From Paenibacillus sp. Soil522 (lineage in GTDB: Bacteria > Bacillota > Bacilli > Paenibacillales > Paenibacillaceae), in the NCBI RefSeq assembly GCF_001428245.1, contig NZ_LMRV01000029.1, positions 1 to 64,000 on the forward strand: a DNA stretch of 64,000 bases, read 5' to 3'. Position numbers and translations under genes: made by a program. Shown here piece after piece: positions 17,520-25,604 of this stretch; the stretch's first letter is position 1, and each line of letters starts with the position of its first letter. The notes under the pieces are model-generated. The model saw only the letters and a list, made by a program, of their open reading frames with translations. It ran no database searches and was not told where the DNA came from.

Positions 17520-18116
17520 ATGACGAGTTTATTGATGCTAGAAGCAATGAACAAATTGAAAAAGAAAGACAGAGAGATTTACAATCACAGTTTACGCGTT
17601 GCTGAAATCGCCGAAATGATAGCCTCGCATTTGCATTTGGACGGGAAACAAACCTATCAGTTGGTTAATGGATGTTGGCTGCATGATATCGGGAAGTTAT
17701 TGATTCCTATACAATTCATGAAGAAAACCGGCTCGTTTTCGCCAATTGAAAGGGAAATATTGAAGCGCTATCCAACCTTAGGAGCTGAAAGTTTGAGAGC
17801 ACTCAATAAAATCGACGGCCATATTATCGATATCGTGGAGCTTCATCATGAACGCTGGGATGGACAAGGCTTTCCCTATGGTTTACGTGGACAAGACATC
17901 CCGGTATTCGCCAGGATATGCGCCATTGTCGATTCATTCGACAACATGGTCAAAATCCTCCCCTATCATAAGAAATTATCGTCGCGTGTGGCTAAAGAAC
18001 AACTGCTTATGGATGCCGGTACGCTGTTTGATCCGTATTATGTTCATATTTTTATAAGTCTGTTTGATCTGATTGATCAGCAGTTGATTAACCAGCTGCA
18101 CCCGAACATCTGTTAG
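17520..18116 (+). CDS. HD-GYP domain protein (probable cyclic-di-GMP phosphodiesterase)
   Basis: 198-residue protein that is little more than one HD-GYP domain. It shows the metal pair HDIGK (His55-Asp56), the HHERWDGQGFPYGL signature (from residue 109) and AIVDSFDNM. Such domains hydrolyse cyclic di-GMP, but here no receiver or sensor domain is attached. The ATG at 17520 has GGAG at a normal distance; a TTG 15 bp earlier is possible. The gene lies alone between two copies of a near-identical terminator plus AAAAAATCC segment, which suggests it arrived or moved by duplication of the flanks. Confidence 0.88.
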   Translation: MTSLLMLEAMNKLKKKDREIYNHSLRVAEIAEMIASHLHLDGKQTYQLVNGCWLHDIGKLLIPIQFMKKTGSFSPIEREILKRYPTLGAESLRALNKIDGHIIDIVELHHERWDGQGFPYGLRGQDIPVFARICAIVDSFDNMVKILPYHKKLSSRVAKEQLLMDAGTLFDPYYVHIFISLFDLIDQQLINQLHPNIC

Positions 18117-18182
18117 CTATTTTCGAATATATAAGGCAATAAAATCAACCTCTCTTCTAAACTTGATAAAACATGATGAGAT

Positions 18183-18214
18183 AACGTCGTTCTCTTGCGG
18201 AACGTCGTTTTTTA
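18183..18214 (+). terminator. terminator of the HD-GYP gene
   Basis: AACG-T-CGTTC and GAACG-T-CGTT arms followed by six T. It is almost the same hairpin as at 17325. Confidence 0.8.
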
Positions 18215-18260
18215 TTGATTTTTTAAGCAAAAAAAATCCATAGGCGCCCGATAAACTGGT

Positions 18261-18290
18261 TTGACAAGTCCTTGATGTTCATGGTATTCT
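18261..18290 (+). promoter_or_regulatory. sigma-A promoter of gpx
   Basis: TTGACA (18261-18266), an 18-bp spacer and TATTCT (18285-18290). The predicted start point is about 18297, just ahead of the palindromic operator. Confidence 0.65.
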
Positions 18291-18302
18291 TTTCTAATAA
18301 AT

Positions 18303-18318
18303 AAATTGTATACAATTT
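18303..18318 (+). promoter_or_regulatory. OhrR-like operator
   Basis: The perfect palindrome AAATTGTATACAATTT contains AATTGTATACAATT, which resembles the TACAATT/AATTGTA elements known for the organic-peroxide sensor OhrR of B. subtilis. It overlaps the predicted transcription start of the peroxidase gene, where a bound repressor would block it. Confidence 0.6.
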
Positions 18319-18360
18319 AATTTGCTAAAATCTATGTAGACCTAAAGGAGGCAAAAGGCA

Positions 18361-18921
18361 ATGAGCGTTTATTCGTATGAGCTGGAGACTATTAAAGGTG
18401 AACTCATAAGCATGGAGCAATATAAAGGCAAGGTACTGATTGTCGTCAACACGGCTAGCAAATGTGGCTTTACGCCGCAATATGCGGATTTGCAAAAGCT
18501 ATATGCCGAGTATAAAGAGCAGGGGCTCGAAATACTTGGTTTTCCAAGCAACCAATTTGGCGAGCAGGAGCCGGGTGCAAATTCCGATGTGCAAAGCTTT
18601 TGCCAGATGAACTATGGGGTTACGTTCCCCCTCTTCACAAAGACCGATGTACGCGGCGAAGCGGCTCACCCTCTATTCAAGCATTTGACGGAAGAAGCGC
18701 CTTTTGATGGTTTTGAAACAAGCAACCCAAGCGGAAAGATGCTTAATTCCTTCCTGCAGGAGGAGCTGCCGCATTACCTGGAGGGCAACTCAATCAAATG
18801 GAACTTTACGAAGTTTCTGATCGATCGCGAAGGGAATGTCATAAAACGGTTCGAGTCGACCGACGAGCCCTTCGAAATGAAGGCCAATATCGAGCAGCTG
18901 CTGCAGTTCTCCCTCACCTAA
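18361..18921 (+). CDS. glutathione peroxidase family protein (thiol peroxidase)
   Basis: 186-residue cytosolic peroxidase of the Gpx/BsaA family. The catalytic Cys35 lies in [12 protein letters not shown], the conserved Gln in [13 protein letters not shown] and the Trp/Asn of the active site in WNFTKFLID. Members in Firmicutes use thioredoxin rather than glutathione. The start is marked by AAAGGAGGC at ideal spacing. It is monocistronic, with its own promoter and an OhrR-like palindrome, so induction by organic peroxides is likely (inference). Confidence 0.93.
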   Translation: MSVYSYELETIKGELISMEQYKGKVLIVVNTASKCGFTPQYADLQKLYAEYKEQGLEILGFPSNQFGEQEPGANSDVQSFCQMNYGVTFPLFTKTDVRGEAAHPLFKHLTEEAPFDGFETSNPSGKMLNSFLQEELPHYLEGNSIKWNFTKFLIDREGNVIKRFESTDEPFEMKANIEQLLQFSLT

Positions 18922-19602
18922 AAATGAAATATATGCGGCTTCCGGGCGAAAAAAAGCCCATTTAATGGCTATTCTAGTCGTTTTGCGGAGGAGATTGGCG
19001 TCTGGTGGCGAGTTCGTTCTCTATTTCTAATATGGAGATATAAAAATGAGCCATAGAATGCTGGCCTGACACACCGAATGAGGGGCTGCGCTGCAATGAT
19101 GAGGCAAATACATTTTCTGATGTGCTAGATAAGTTGAAATGGGGGGCTGCTCGCCAATCGAACGCCCTCACACCCGCTATTTACGGGTTAGAACAGTATT
19201 CCAGGTGGAGTATGGAGTGAAAAAGACAATGCTGCTTCATCTTGTGTGCATCTCCATCACTATCGGTACATGAGATAAAACGTCGATATAGCGGATCAGA
19301 AAGTGCTTAAATGGGGTCATTCAACAGGCATGCCTTCATTAATAAGGACAGGTTGAAAATGGACAGAAACGGAAATTCCGTTCTGTCCATTTTTCATGCC
19401 TTCGGAAACCTATGGAGCAGGTATATGACACTTTGCTAATGTAAGTAATAGTTGTAAATATGCAATTAATAATAAAAGGTTATTAGCTAATTATAGATTT
19501 TATCCGGGTTACTACGGACTTTGTGTAATAATCCGCTTCGATAATAATTGGGTTTATTTATGCATAAATATATTTGGGGACTCAAATTTATTATTTGGGA
19601 AT
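18922..19602. other. intergenic stretch without a supportable gene
   Basis: About 680 bp. It holds a strong terminator at 19356 but no gene I can support. A 65-codon frame on the minus strand (18974-19171) lacks a ribosome site. The part from 19430 to 19600 is AT-rich. Confidence 0.45.
19356..19400 (+). terminator. strong intrinsic terminator
   Basis: AAATGGACAGAAACGG and CCGTTCTGTCCATTT arms (one mismatch), loop AAATT and a T tail. It lies 435 bp after gpx with no gene between, so it ends either a long gpx 3' UTR or an unrecognised small transcript. Confidence 0.8.
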
Positions 19603-19866
19603 CTATTGTCGGCCGGAAAGATTAACCTCATATGAACCGTGTGAAATCTGATATAAATATCGTCCTCGGTTTACGCCTCCCACCAGGCAATATTTACTTC
19701 TGTTCCAATTAGGCCCAGTACGGATAATGATCCTATCTGTCCCGCCGAAATACAAAATGAGGGTAGCCACTGCGGAAATACCCCGGATATTCTTGAATTG
19801 TACAAGGATCGGCCGCTTACATAAACTGCGTAACAATCGCCGTTTCAAATTCCCTAAATTTGGCAT
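19603..19866 (-). CDS. hypothetical protein, 87 aa, doubtful
   Basis: Open frame whose second half (ISAVATLILYFGGTDRIIIR, then a run of beta-prone residues) looks like a folded beta-rich domain rather than random sequence. The first 25 residues are Arg/Lys/Leu-rich. There is no visible ribosome site, and an in-frame stop lies two codons before the ATG, so it may be the 3' remnant of a longer gene. No family recognised. It lies next to other truncated genes. Confidence 0.35.
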   Translation of the reverse strand: MPNLGNLKRRLLRSLCKRPILVQFKNIRGISAVATLILYFGGTDRIIIRTGPNWNRSKYCLVGGVNRGRYLYQISHGSYEVNLSGRQ

Positions 19867-19904
19867 AGATTATCGGAGCATGGACACGAGGGGAAGAAGA
19901 GGAG

Positions 19905-20258
19905 ATGCCAAAATCGGCGAATCGCTGTGACGGGGTTATTAGGAAAAAAAAATGTCGTAAACCCGCCTCATCAAAGCTGAAAAAAACCAAGTGTAAACGG
20001 AAAAGGGCTAAGTGTAAAAAGAAATGCTGCTGTCGAAAACGTACCGCTGTATGTTCGCCCGCTCGGTTAGATACAGCTGCCGTAAATGATAAGCCCTTCA
20101 GCGGCTCCGGCCATTTCCTCGAAAGCGGCAGCAATTTTTTCTGTGTCATACGTCCAGCCTCGCACGCGTACGCCCTCATAGACCGTATCGAACGCGCCAA
20201 AATAAGAGAGCTGATAAACGACAGGGCACAGCCCCATCTGCGAGATTACTTGACATAG
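19905..20258 (+). pseudogene. Lys/Cys-rich ORF, probably a broken gene
   Basis: A purine-rich ribosome site (GGGGAAGAAGAGGAG) precedes an ATG and about 50 codons with alternating Lys/Arg and Cys (for example KCKRKRAKCKKKCCCRKR). From about 20065 the frame runs antisense to the truncated glycosyltransferase gene and loses this character. The first 50 codons could be the start of a basic Cys-rich spore-associated protein that lost its remainder at the same junction as the glycosyltransferase. Function is unknown. Confidence 0.35.
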
Positions 20259-20372
20259 AGCATGTACGTACCGCTCCAAGCCTCCGCCAAATGGGCGTGA
20301 TATACTTTGCGTATACCCATCCAAATAACTATGCGTCAATATCGTAACCGTAGAAGGTGCGGCCTCGCTCAA
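20067..20372 (-). pseudogene. truncated family-4-type glycosyltransferase, N-terminal 101 aa
   Basis: The start overlaps the stop of the upstream GT2 gene (ATGA), as in an intact operon. The product begins like a GT4/GT-B enzyme: VTILTHSYLDGY, then FGGGLERYVHALCQVISQMG, and ends abruptly at GLIIYGSCI. A GT-B enzyme would need about 250 more residues, so both the acceptor domain remainder and the whole nucleotide-sugar domain are missing. The break lies at about 20067, where unrelated Lys/Cys-rich sequence begins. Confidence 0.65.
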
Positions 20373-21115
20373 TCCTCATTCCCCTCCTCGCGCCAACGGA
20401 CCAGATGCGGCTGCGGATCGAGAATCGACTCGTAATGCGCGAGATTTCCCCATTTGCCAAATGGATCAATCTGCTTGTAGCGCTCATACTTCGCCCGCCG
20501 GTCTGCTTCGCTTCCGGCCCAGCCCAGATGCTTCACCCGAAACTCGGTGCAAACTCCCGGCAATGCGGCTGCGGTAATGGGCAATCTCGGCACATGATGC
20601 TCCCATTGCGGATAATAATAATGATAGCCGGGCAAATAACGGATGAGCGTCATCGTATGCCGCTTATGCAAATTCCACCATTCATCCTCGCGATAATGAC
20701 TAAGCGAGCCCCAAAAATCGTACATGCGAAATGTAACCCAATCATATTGGTCCTGATTAATAAGCTCCCGAATGGCTTTTACTGCCCGCTGCTCGTAGAT
20801 TTCATCCGCATCAACGGACAGAATCCAATCGGGCTCCGTTGCAGCCGCCTCCTGCCAGAGCTTCTCCCGCAGCTGCCACTCCGAGCGAAAGAGGGACGTA
20901 TCGAGACGCACCAGCTTCACGACCTTATCGAAGGAGCGGCATAGCTCGTAGGTTCCGTCCGTGCTGGCGTCATCGACAATGACGATCTCGTCGACAAAGC
21001 CGGACAGCTCGGACAAAACCGCCTCTAAGTACCGGCCCTGCTCATTTCGTACCTGCATAATGGCAGTCAGCTTGTTGCCGGCCATTTTGCGCCGCCAAAT
21101 GCGTCCGTCGTTCAT
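20369..21115 (-). CDS. family 2 glycosyltransferase
   Basis: 248-residue GT-A enzyme. LTAIMQVRNEQGRYLEAVL and IVIVDDASTDGT form the nucleotide-sugar site, and LSVDADEIYE carries the DxD metal motif. The rest (HYYYPQWEHHVPRLP, VKHLGWAG) is typical of short GT2 enzymes that modify proteins or surface glycans. AAGGAGG precedes the ATG at good spacing. It is the middle gene of a three-gene minus-strand operon; the downstream glycosyltransferase is truncated, so the pathway is probably no longer intact. Confidence 0.85.
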   Translation of the reverse strand: MNDGRIWRRKMAGNKLTAIMQVRNEQGRYLEAVLSELSGFVDEIVIVDDASTDGTYELCRSFDKVVKLVRLDTSLFRSEWQLREKLWQEAAATEPDWILSVDADEIYEQRAVKAIRELINQDQYDWVTFRMYDFWGSLSHYREDEWWNLHKRHTMTLIRYLPGYHYYYPQWEHHVPRLPITAAALPGVCTEFRVKHLGWAGSEADRRAKYERYKQIDPFGKWGNLAHYESILDPQPHLVRWREEGNED

Positions 21116-21135
21116 GGATACGCCTCCTTCTTCGC

Positions 21136-22350
21136 TTAATTAAACCCGGTTGACCGGTCCGTCTCCTTGGCGAGCTCCTGCACCGCTGCGTCAAGCGCCG
21201 CAAGCTCGGCAATATTTCCAAGCGCCTCAACCCGGCTTTCCGCCGCCTCCAAAAAAGCATGAATCGCCTCGTAGCGCTTCCCCTCCAGCATCGATGAGGT
21301 TCCGCGAAGCAGCAAATATTGCTGCCGTTCATCTTCAGTCCGTAGCTGCTCCGGAGAAATTCGGTCGAGCACCTTCTTCAAGCGGCCGGTCTGTATACTG
21401 GACTCGACGAACAGCCGGAGCGCCATAGACTCTAACTCCATATGCTCCAACATCTCAAGAGCTTGCTTGAAATCATCGTTTAGCCGGTAAAGCAGCGCTC
21501 CCGCCAGCTCATCCTTCCCGGCATGGAGCCAGTCATCGAGAAAGTCGACCGTTCGCCTCTCTTCCTCGGTGACCGCGGTGAAGCTGTACGTTTGGACAGC
21601 CTGTCTTGTCAGCCCCTGCTTTAGCTCGATCGCGGACAAAAAGCGGTAATACATGCTCAGCGCGTCTCCTTTTTCTTCTAAGACAGCCAGCTCAAACGAT
21701 GCAAGCAGTGACTCTTTCGCCCGTTCCAGATCGTAAATGAGGTACCGGAAGACCGCATGGAAAAATAAAGACTGAAGCCGATTCGCCCCTTGCTTCTCTG
21801 TCCCCGCGAGAAGCAGCTTGCTGTATCGTTCCGCCATACAGCGCTGCTGCAAACGAATGAGCGGCTTCGGGGAGAAGCCGCTAAGGGTCCAGCTAAAGGC
21901 CTGCCTTGCCAACAGGTCGCACACCTCGTCGCGGCCGTCCAGCAGGAAGACATGCTCCGCGCAAAAAGCCTGATCCAAGTAATAGAGCTCCGCATCGGCA
22001 ATGATCAAATCGGCATGCGCGCACAGCCATTTGCGGCATTTCGTCCAAAGCGCCGGCTCACCCTGCCGGGGGGAATCCGGCATCGCAATAAGCTGCTTCG
22101 GGCCGGCAGCCATCGCCGCCTGAATCCAGTAAGGATGCATAACGACGGCTGCTGCTTCCTTCCAGTCGAAATGCTCTAATTGCTTCAATGAAAGAGCCTT
22201 TACAGCTGCGGGTGCCAGGGTTGAAACGGGGCCATTTGAAATGAAATAGATGTGATGCTGCCCGCTAAGCTTTTCGAACAGCTTTTGAAATGGTGCAGGG
22301 AGATTGTTCCAGCCGCCATCCGGAAAAATAACAAAGGACGAAGCAGTCAC
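21136..22350 (-). CDS. hypothetical protein of a glycosylation locus (GT-like N terminus, helical repeats)
   Basis: About 404 residues. The N-terminal 150 residues (FVIFPDGGWNNLPAPFQKLF, HIYFISNGPVS, LIAMPDSPRQG, DLIIADAELYYL) resemble the acceptor half of a GT-B glycosyltransferase. Residues 190-395 are Ala/Leu/Glu-rich helices that look like TPR-type repeats. The start chosen is GTG at 22350, with GGAAGGTG eight bases upstream; an ATG at 22368 has no ribosome site. The stop is 20 bp before the GT2 gene. A role in surface or flagellar glycosylation is inferred from neighbours only. Confidence 0.6.
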   Translation of the reverse strand: MTASSFVIFPDGGWNNLPAPFQKLFEKLSGQHHIYFISNGPVSTLAPAAVKALSLKQLEHFDWKEAAAVVMHPYWIQAAMAAGPKQLIAMPDSPRQGEPALWTKCRKWLCAHADLIIADAELYYLDQAFCAEHVFLLDGRDEVCDLLARQAFSWTLSGFSPKPLIRLQQRCMAERYSKLLLAGTEKQGANRLQSLFFHAVFRYLIYDLERAKESLLASFELAVLEEKGDALSMYYRFLSAIELKQGLTRQAVQTYSFTAVTEEERRTVDFLDDWLHAGKDELAGALLYRLNDDFKQALEMLEHMELESMALRLFVESSIQTGRLKKVLDRISPEQLRTEDERQQYLLLRGTSSMLEGKRYEAIHAFLEAAESRVEALGNIAELAALDAAVQELAKETDRSTGFN

Positions 22351-22464
22351 CGGCGATTCACCTTCCATCCTGTCAAATCATGTATTCGCTTTTATGAAGC
22401 CTATGCAGGGCCGGCATGTACGAATGCAAATAATATTTGCCATAATGGGAGGGGAGTTGCTGCT

Positions 22465-23118
22465 TTAATCGACGACCCGTTGAAAACGGTCGTCATTCGT
22501 AATTTTGGTCAGAGCCTCAGCCTTTGATTTAACGCCCAATTTGCCATATATTTTTTTTAAATAATTTTCGACAGAGCTCTCGCTAACGTGAATCGTGCTG
22601 GCAATCTTGCTGTTGGTGCATTTGTCGGCTAACATAGATAAAATTTTCTGTTCGGTCGTTGTCAGATCCGCTTCCCAATAGTGTTTAACGTGATCGGGGC
22701 GCTGCAGCTGAATCTGTCTGAATATAGGCAAAGGCACAATCGTATGCCCGCGGATGACGGCATGGATCATATCGACAATGTCCTGGAGCGATGCGCTTTT
22801 ATTCAGAATGCCGCTCACGCCGCTTTCAATGAGACGATTAAAGTAGGGGACATAATCATAGCCCGTATGAATGATGATGTGAATGGAGGGATGCTTCTCC
22901 TTGATTGCTGCGGCAATATGAACGCCGGTGTCGTCAGGAAGGTTTAAATCGAGTATGACAACGGAAGGGAGCAGCTTTTGGACCATCTCAATTCCGTCTT
23001 TGCCGCTTGCGGCAATGCCAAGCACCTCAATGTGTGTATTCTGCTCCAACAAGTATTGAATACCGAACGCCATTGCCGGATGATCGTCAATAATGAGTAC
23101 TTTAATTTCTGGATTCAA
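22465..23118 (-). CDS. comA: ComA-like response regulator (LuxR/NarL type)
   Basis: 217-residue regulator, last gene of a ComQXPA-like locus. The receiver (1-120) has the acidic pair DDHPA, phospho-acceptor Asp57 in VVILDLNLPD, Thr in IIIHTGYDY and Lys in LNKSASL. The C-terminal LuxR-type helix-turn-helix (about 150-210) reads LTTTEQKILSMLADKCTNSK, then IASTIHVSESSVENYLKKIY. HPA in the receiver, HTGYDYVPYF and the domain layout resemble B. subtilis ComA. Its start lies 17 bp inside the kinase gene, with GGAAGGGAGAG upstream, so the pair is translationally coupled. The symbol reflects the locus context, not proven function. Confidence 0.82.
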   Translation of the reverse strand: MNPEIKVLIIDDHPAMAFGIQYLLEQNTHIEVLGIAASGKDGIEMVQKLLPSVVILDLNLPDDTGVHIAAAIKEKHPSIHIIIHTGYDYVPYFNRLIESGVSGILNKSASLQDIVDMIHAVIRGHTIVPLPIFRQIQLQRPDHVKHYWEADLTTTEQKILSMLADKCTNSKIASTIHVSESSVENYLKKIYGKLGVKSKAEALTKITNDDRFQRVVD

Positions 23119-25258
23119 AAACGTCTCTCCCTTCCGCAGGCAGCGTAATAATAAGCTTTAATCCTTCTTTAATGGAGGTGAAATGCTGCATTTGTCCTTC
23201 TAAACTGTTGATCCGATGATGGATGCCATGCCAGCCGATGCCGTCATTATGTATGTTATCGTCAAATCCGATGCCGTCATCGCGATATTCGAGAACGAAG
23301 GCTTGACTTGCTTTGTATAAATGAAAATCGACCTCGTTCGCTTTGGAGTGCTTCTTGGCATTAGAAAGCAGCTCCTGCATGATGCGGAACAAATGATGGT
23401 GCACATCGGATTCGAGCTGATCCCACTCGGCCTTTTGTTCAATTCGCAAATGGAGCTTGAACGGAACATTCATTCGCTCCGTCTCAATCAGATTGGAGGC
23501 GGTTACGGCAAATCCGACTTCCTTCAGAAGATGAGGGTATAAGTGAAAGCCTGTTTCCCGCACATTTAAATTAATGATGTCTAAGTATTCGGCAAGCTCT
23601 TTTAATTCATTTTTTAAGGCTGCGGGATCGAGCGACCCGTCCCGAAGCGTTGTAACTCTCTGTTTTGCAAAATAAATATCCTGCATGACCGTGTCATGAA
23701 GGTCAGTCGCAACACGTCTTCGCTCTTTTTCTTGCATTTGATATAGAGATTTTCTGAACCACAAGTAAGAATCAGCGGGCTTGTCTGGAGCAGCTGCTGG
23801 TTCTGAGATGAGCTCGCTTACTTTCATCGACAGCTTCTCGGATAAGTATATGTTCTCAATTATAATTGAAAGCTGGGCATTTAACATCGCAATCCACTGC
23901 TGCTGTTCGGCGTTGAAGGGCAGATTTGGCGGCTTTCTTATCATAATCATATGACTTGAAAAGTCTAACTCCGGGTTGATCGCATAGATGACGTATTTGG
24001 AGTTGTGTAAGTCGCCGGTTTGTACAGCATGCTCCATCTCCGTTGTATTCAATGGACCATATACAGCCAGCCTCACTCTTGTATTGTCATTGAAACGTAT
24101 GGCGGCCGCTTCCAGCCTAAGCGCCGTACAAATTTGCGGCAGCAGGCTGTACTGCGTATCCTCCAGCTTCTTAATTTGCCCGTGATCCGTCAGGATGCGA
24201 TAAAATGCGCTTAGCCGGTTATTTCTAACAGGCAGCAAGAAAAGGGCAATGCTTCTATTTTGAAAAAGCTTGTTCCTTGCGGTGTAATAAATAAAGGTAG
24301 CCGGAAATAAGGTAATGAACAGGGCGGCATAAGAGTAACTAACGACTGGTTTTCCAAATAGGTCAGGTATGACCGATAACAGCAGAAACGGTAAAAACGA
24401 TAGGGCAAAGGCGGTAAATATAATTTTAATGACCACTGCGGAAAAGGAGTATTCATGACGCTTTTTAAGGTAGACAAAAATTAAGAGAATGATCGAAAGC
24501 AGGGAACCGAGTGCAAAGCAAAGCAAGGTTATATAGCGATCCATAATGAAATAGGTATACATGGGCACAGCGAAAAAGTACGAAATACGCAGCACGGCCA
24601 GCGCGGTCAGCAGGATAAAGATATTTCTGAGCCAGCCGTAAGAAAATAGCTTATAGCCTTTTTCCGTAAGAAAATGGTAAATAAACTGGGCGAGCAAAAA
24701 TGGAATAAACGACATCGCGTTCAGCGTAATGAATTTGGCTATGCCGTCTGCGCGTGAAGAGGCTTCAGCGCACATGAAGGCGAGTCCCATAAATAGGAAC
24801 ATCGTCAATAGAAAATAGACGGAATACGAATGCTTCACTTTAAAATAGACGAAGACAGATATAGCGAATAGGACAAGCTCGCCTATTAAACCCAACACGT
24901 ATCTGGCTGAGAAATCGTTCGTGCTATTTCTTATATCATAGCTATAATGAATGCCGCCCCGGATCACATCAATAGATCGGGCCTGTTCAATATCTCTGAA
25001 TTTCACAAGGGAGATGTGCGTGCCCGCTGGTTTTCCGTCAATGGTCACAACGGTATCATTTACGGCTAAACCTATTTTTTCGGCAGTGCTGCCTTTATAA
25101 ATTTCAGAGATCACCCATGCGCCGGGGCCGCCGGCTTTCACTCCAATGCCCAAGTAGGGATAATGAAAAGTGATGTAACTGACCCATGAATGAATGAGCA
25201 TCAATGCTGCGCCTACAACGATGAAGATAATCCGCTTGAAATATGGTGAGCTATGCAT
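23102..25258 (-). CDS. comP: ComP-like membrane sensor histidine kinase with PDZ domain
   Basis: 718-residue kinase. TM1 is at about residues 9-28. A PDZ-like domain follows outside the membrane at about 35-105 (YLGIGVKAGGPGAWVISEIY, GSTAEKIGL, VNDTVVTIDGKPA). Seven or eight further helices lie between about 115 and 350. A GAF-like linker leads to a HisKA_3 dimerisation helix RRRVATDLHDTVMQD (His521), an N box QELLSNAKKHS and the G box DDGIGF. Many membrane spans plus HisKA_3 and a LuxR-type partner match ComP. AAAGGA precedes the start. It would sense the modified ComX peptide made by the two genes upstream. Separation from comX by a terminator suggests lower expression of comPA than comX. 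Confidence 0.85.
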   Translation of the reverse strand: MHSSPYFKRIIFIVVGAALMLIHSWVSYITFHYPYLGIGVKAGGPGAWVISEIYKGSTAEKIGLAVNDTVVTIDGKPAGTHISLVKFRDIEQARSIDVIRGGIHYSYDIRNSTNDFSARYVLGLIGELVLFAISVFVYFKVKHSYSVYFLLTMFLFMGLAFMCAEASSRADGIAKFITLNAMSFIPFLLAQFIYHFLTEKGYKLFSYGWLRNIFILLTALAVLRISYFFAVPMYTYFIMDRYITLLCFALGSLLSIILLIFVYLKKRHEYSFSAVVIKIIFTAFALSFLPFLLLSVIPDLFGKPVVSYSYAALFITLFPATFIYYTARNKLFQNRSIALFLLPVRNNRLSAFYRILTDHGQIKKLEDTQYSLLPQICTALRLEAAAIRFNDNTRVRLAVYGPLNTTEMEHAVQTGDLHNSKYVIYAINPELDFSSHMIMIRKPPNLPFNAEQQQWIAMLNAQLSIIIENIYLSEKLSMKVSELISEPAAAPDKPADSYLWFRKSLYQMQEKERRRVATDLHDTVMQDIYFAKQRVTTLRDGSLDPAALKNELKELAEYLDIINLNVRETGFHLYPHLLKEVGFAVTASNLIETERMNVPFKLHLRIEQKAEWDQLESDVHHHLFRIMQELLSNAKKHSKANEVDFHLYKASQAFVLEYRDDGIGFDDNIHNDGIGWHGIHHRINSLEGQMQHFTSIKEGLKLIITLPAEGRDVFESRN

Positions 25259-25286
25259 GGCAATATCCTTTCATAACGCATAATAA

Positions 25287-25314
25287 AAGAGCCTGACTTA
25301 TTCGTCAGGCTCTT
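25287..25314 (-). terminator. terminator between comX and comP
   Basis: Perfect 11-bp stem AAGAGCCTGAC/GTCAGGCTCTT with a six-base loop, followed on the minus strand by TTTTATTA. It starts 11 bp after the comX stop and ends about 30 bp before the comP start, so comPA is reached only by read-through unless comP has its own promoter. Confidence 0.8.
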
Positions 25315-25324
25315 CATTATTCAA

Positions 25325-25507
25325 TTAAGCCCAATAATCGGCTGACGAGTTTCCTGATGCGGCAGCAGGAGTAGCGAAAGAAAGTTTAAGAGCAGTTTTC
25401 TGTTCTTTAGAGATCGTTGCTTCTGTCAAAATAGCGGAGAGTTTTTCCTTTGAATTTCTGTTTGCTGCAATTTGAAGAGCGGTTTCTTTAAGCTGTGGTG
25501 ACCACAT
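25325..25507 (-). CDS. comX: ComX-like pre-pheromone, 60 aa
   Basis: Small hydrophilic peptide gene between a ComQ-like prenyltransferase and a ComP-like kinase. It has an AGGGGG ribosome site and its own extended -10 promoter. The product is a helical, charged N-terminal part (residues 1-41) followed by a small-residue-rich tail ending GNSSADYWA. ComX pheromones are made from the C terminus of the precursor and need a Trp there that ComQ prenylates. Trp59, the penultimate residue, is the only Trp in the tail (another is at position 2). There is no residue-level similarity to Bacillus ComX outside this pattern, as expected for these fast-evolving peptides. Confidence 0.65.
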   Translation of the reverse strand: MWSPQLKETALQIAANRNSKEKLSAILTEATISKEQKTALKLSFATPAAASGNSSADYWA

Positions 25508-25547
25508 GAGTAAATTCCCCCTGAAAATGGTTTTTTCGACAAATTTA

Positions 25548-25556
25548 ATTATACCA
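25548..25556 (-). promoter_or_regulatory. extended -10 promoter of comX
   Basis: On the minus strand TGGTATAAT (TG-n-TATAAT) lies about 41 bp before the comX start, within the 97-bp comQ-comX gap. A -35 match is poor, as is common with extended -10 promoters. Confidence 0.55.
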
Positions 25557-25604
25557 AATTAGTCCAAAAGTTTGCCTTAATATTTTTTGGGGTTTACCGT
25601 AATT

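Noticed and set aside
18974..19171. 65-codon minus-strand frame after gpx
   Set aside because: No ribosome site and no known domain; could be eroded sequence but not supportable as a gene.
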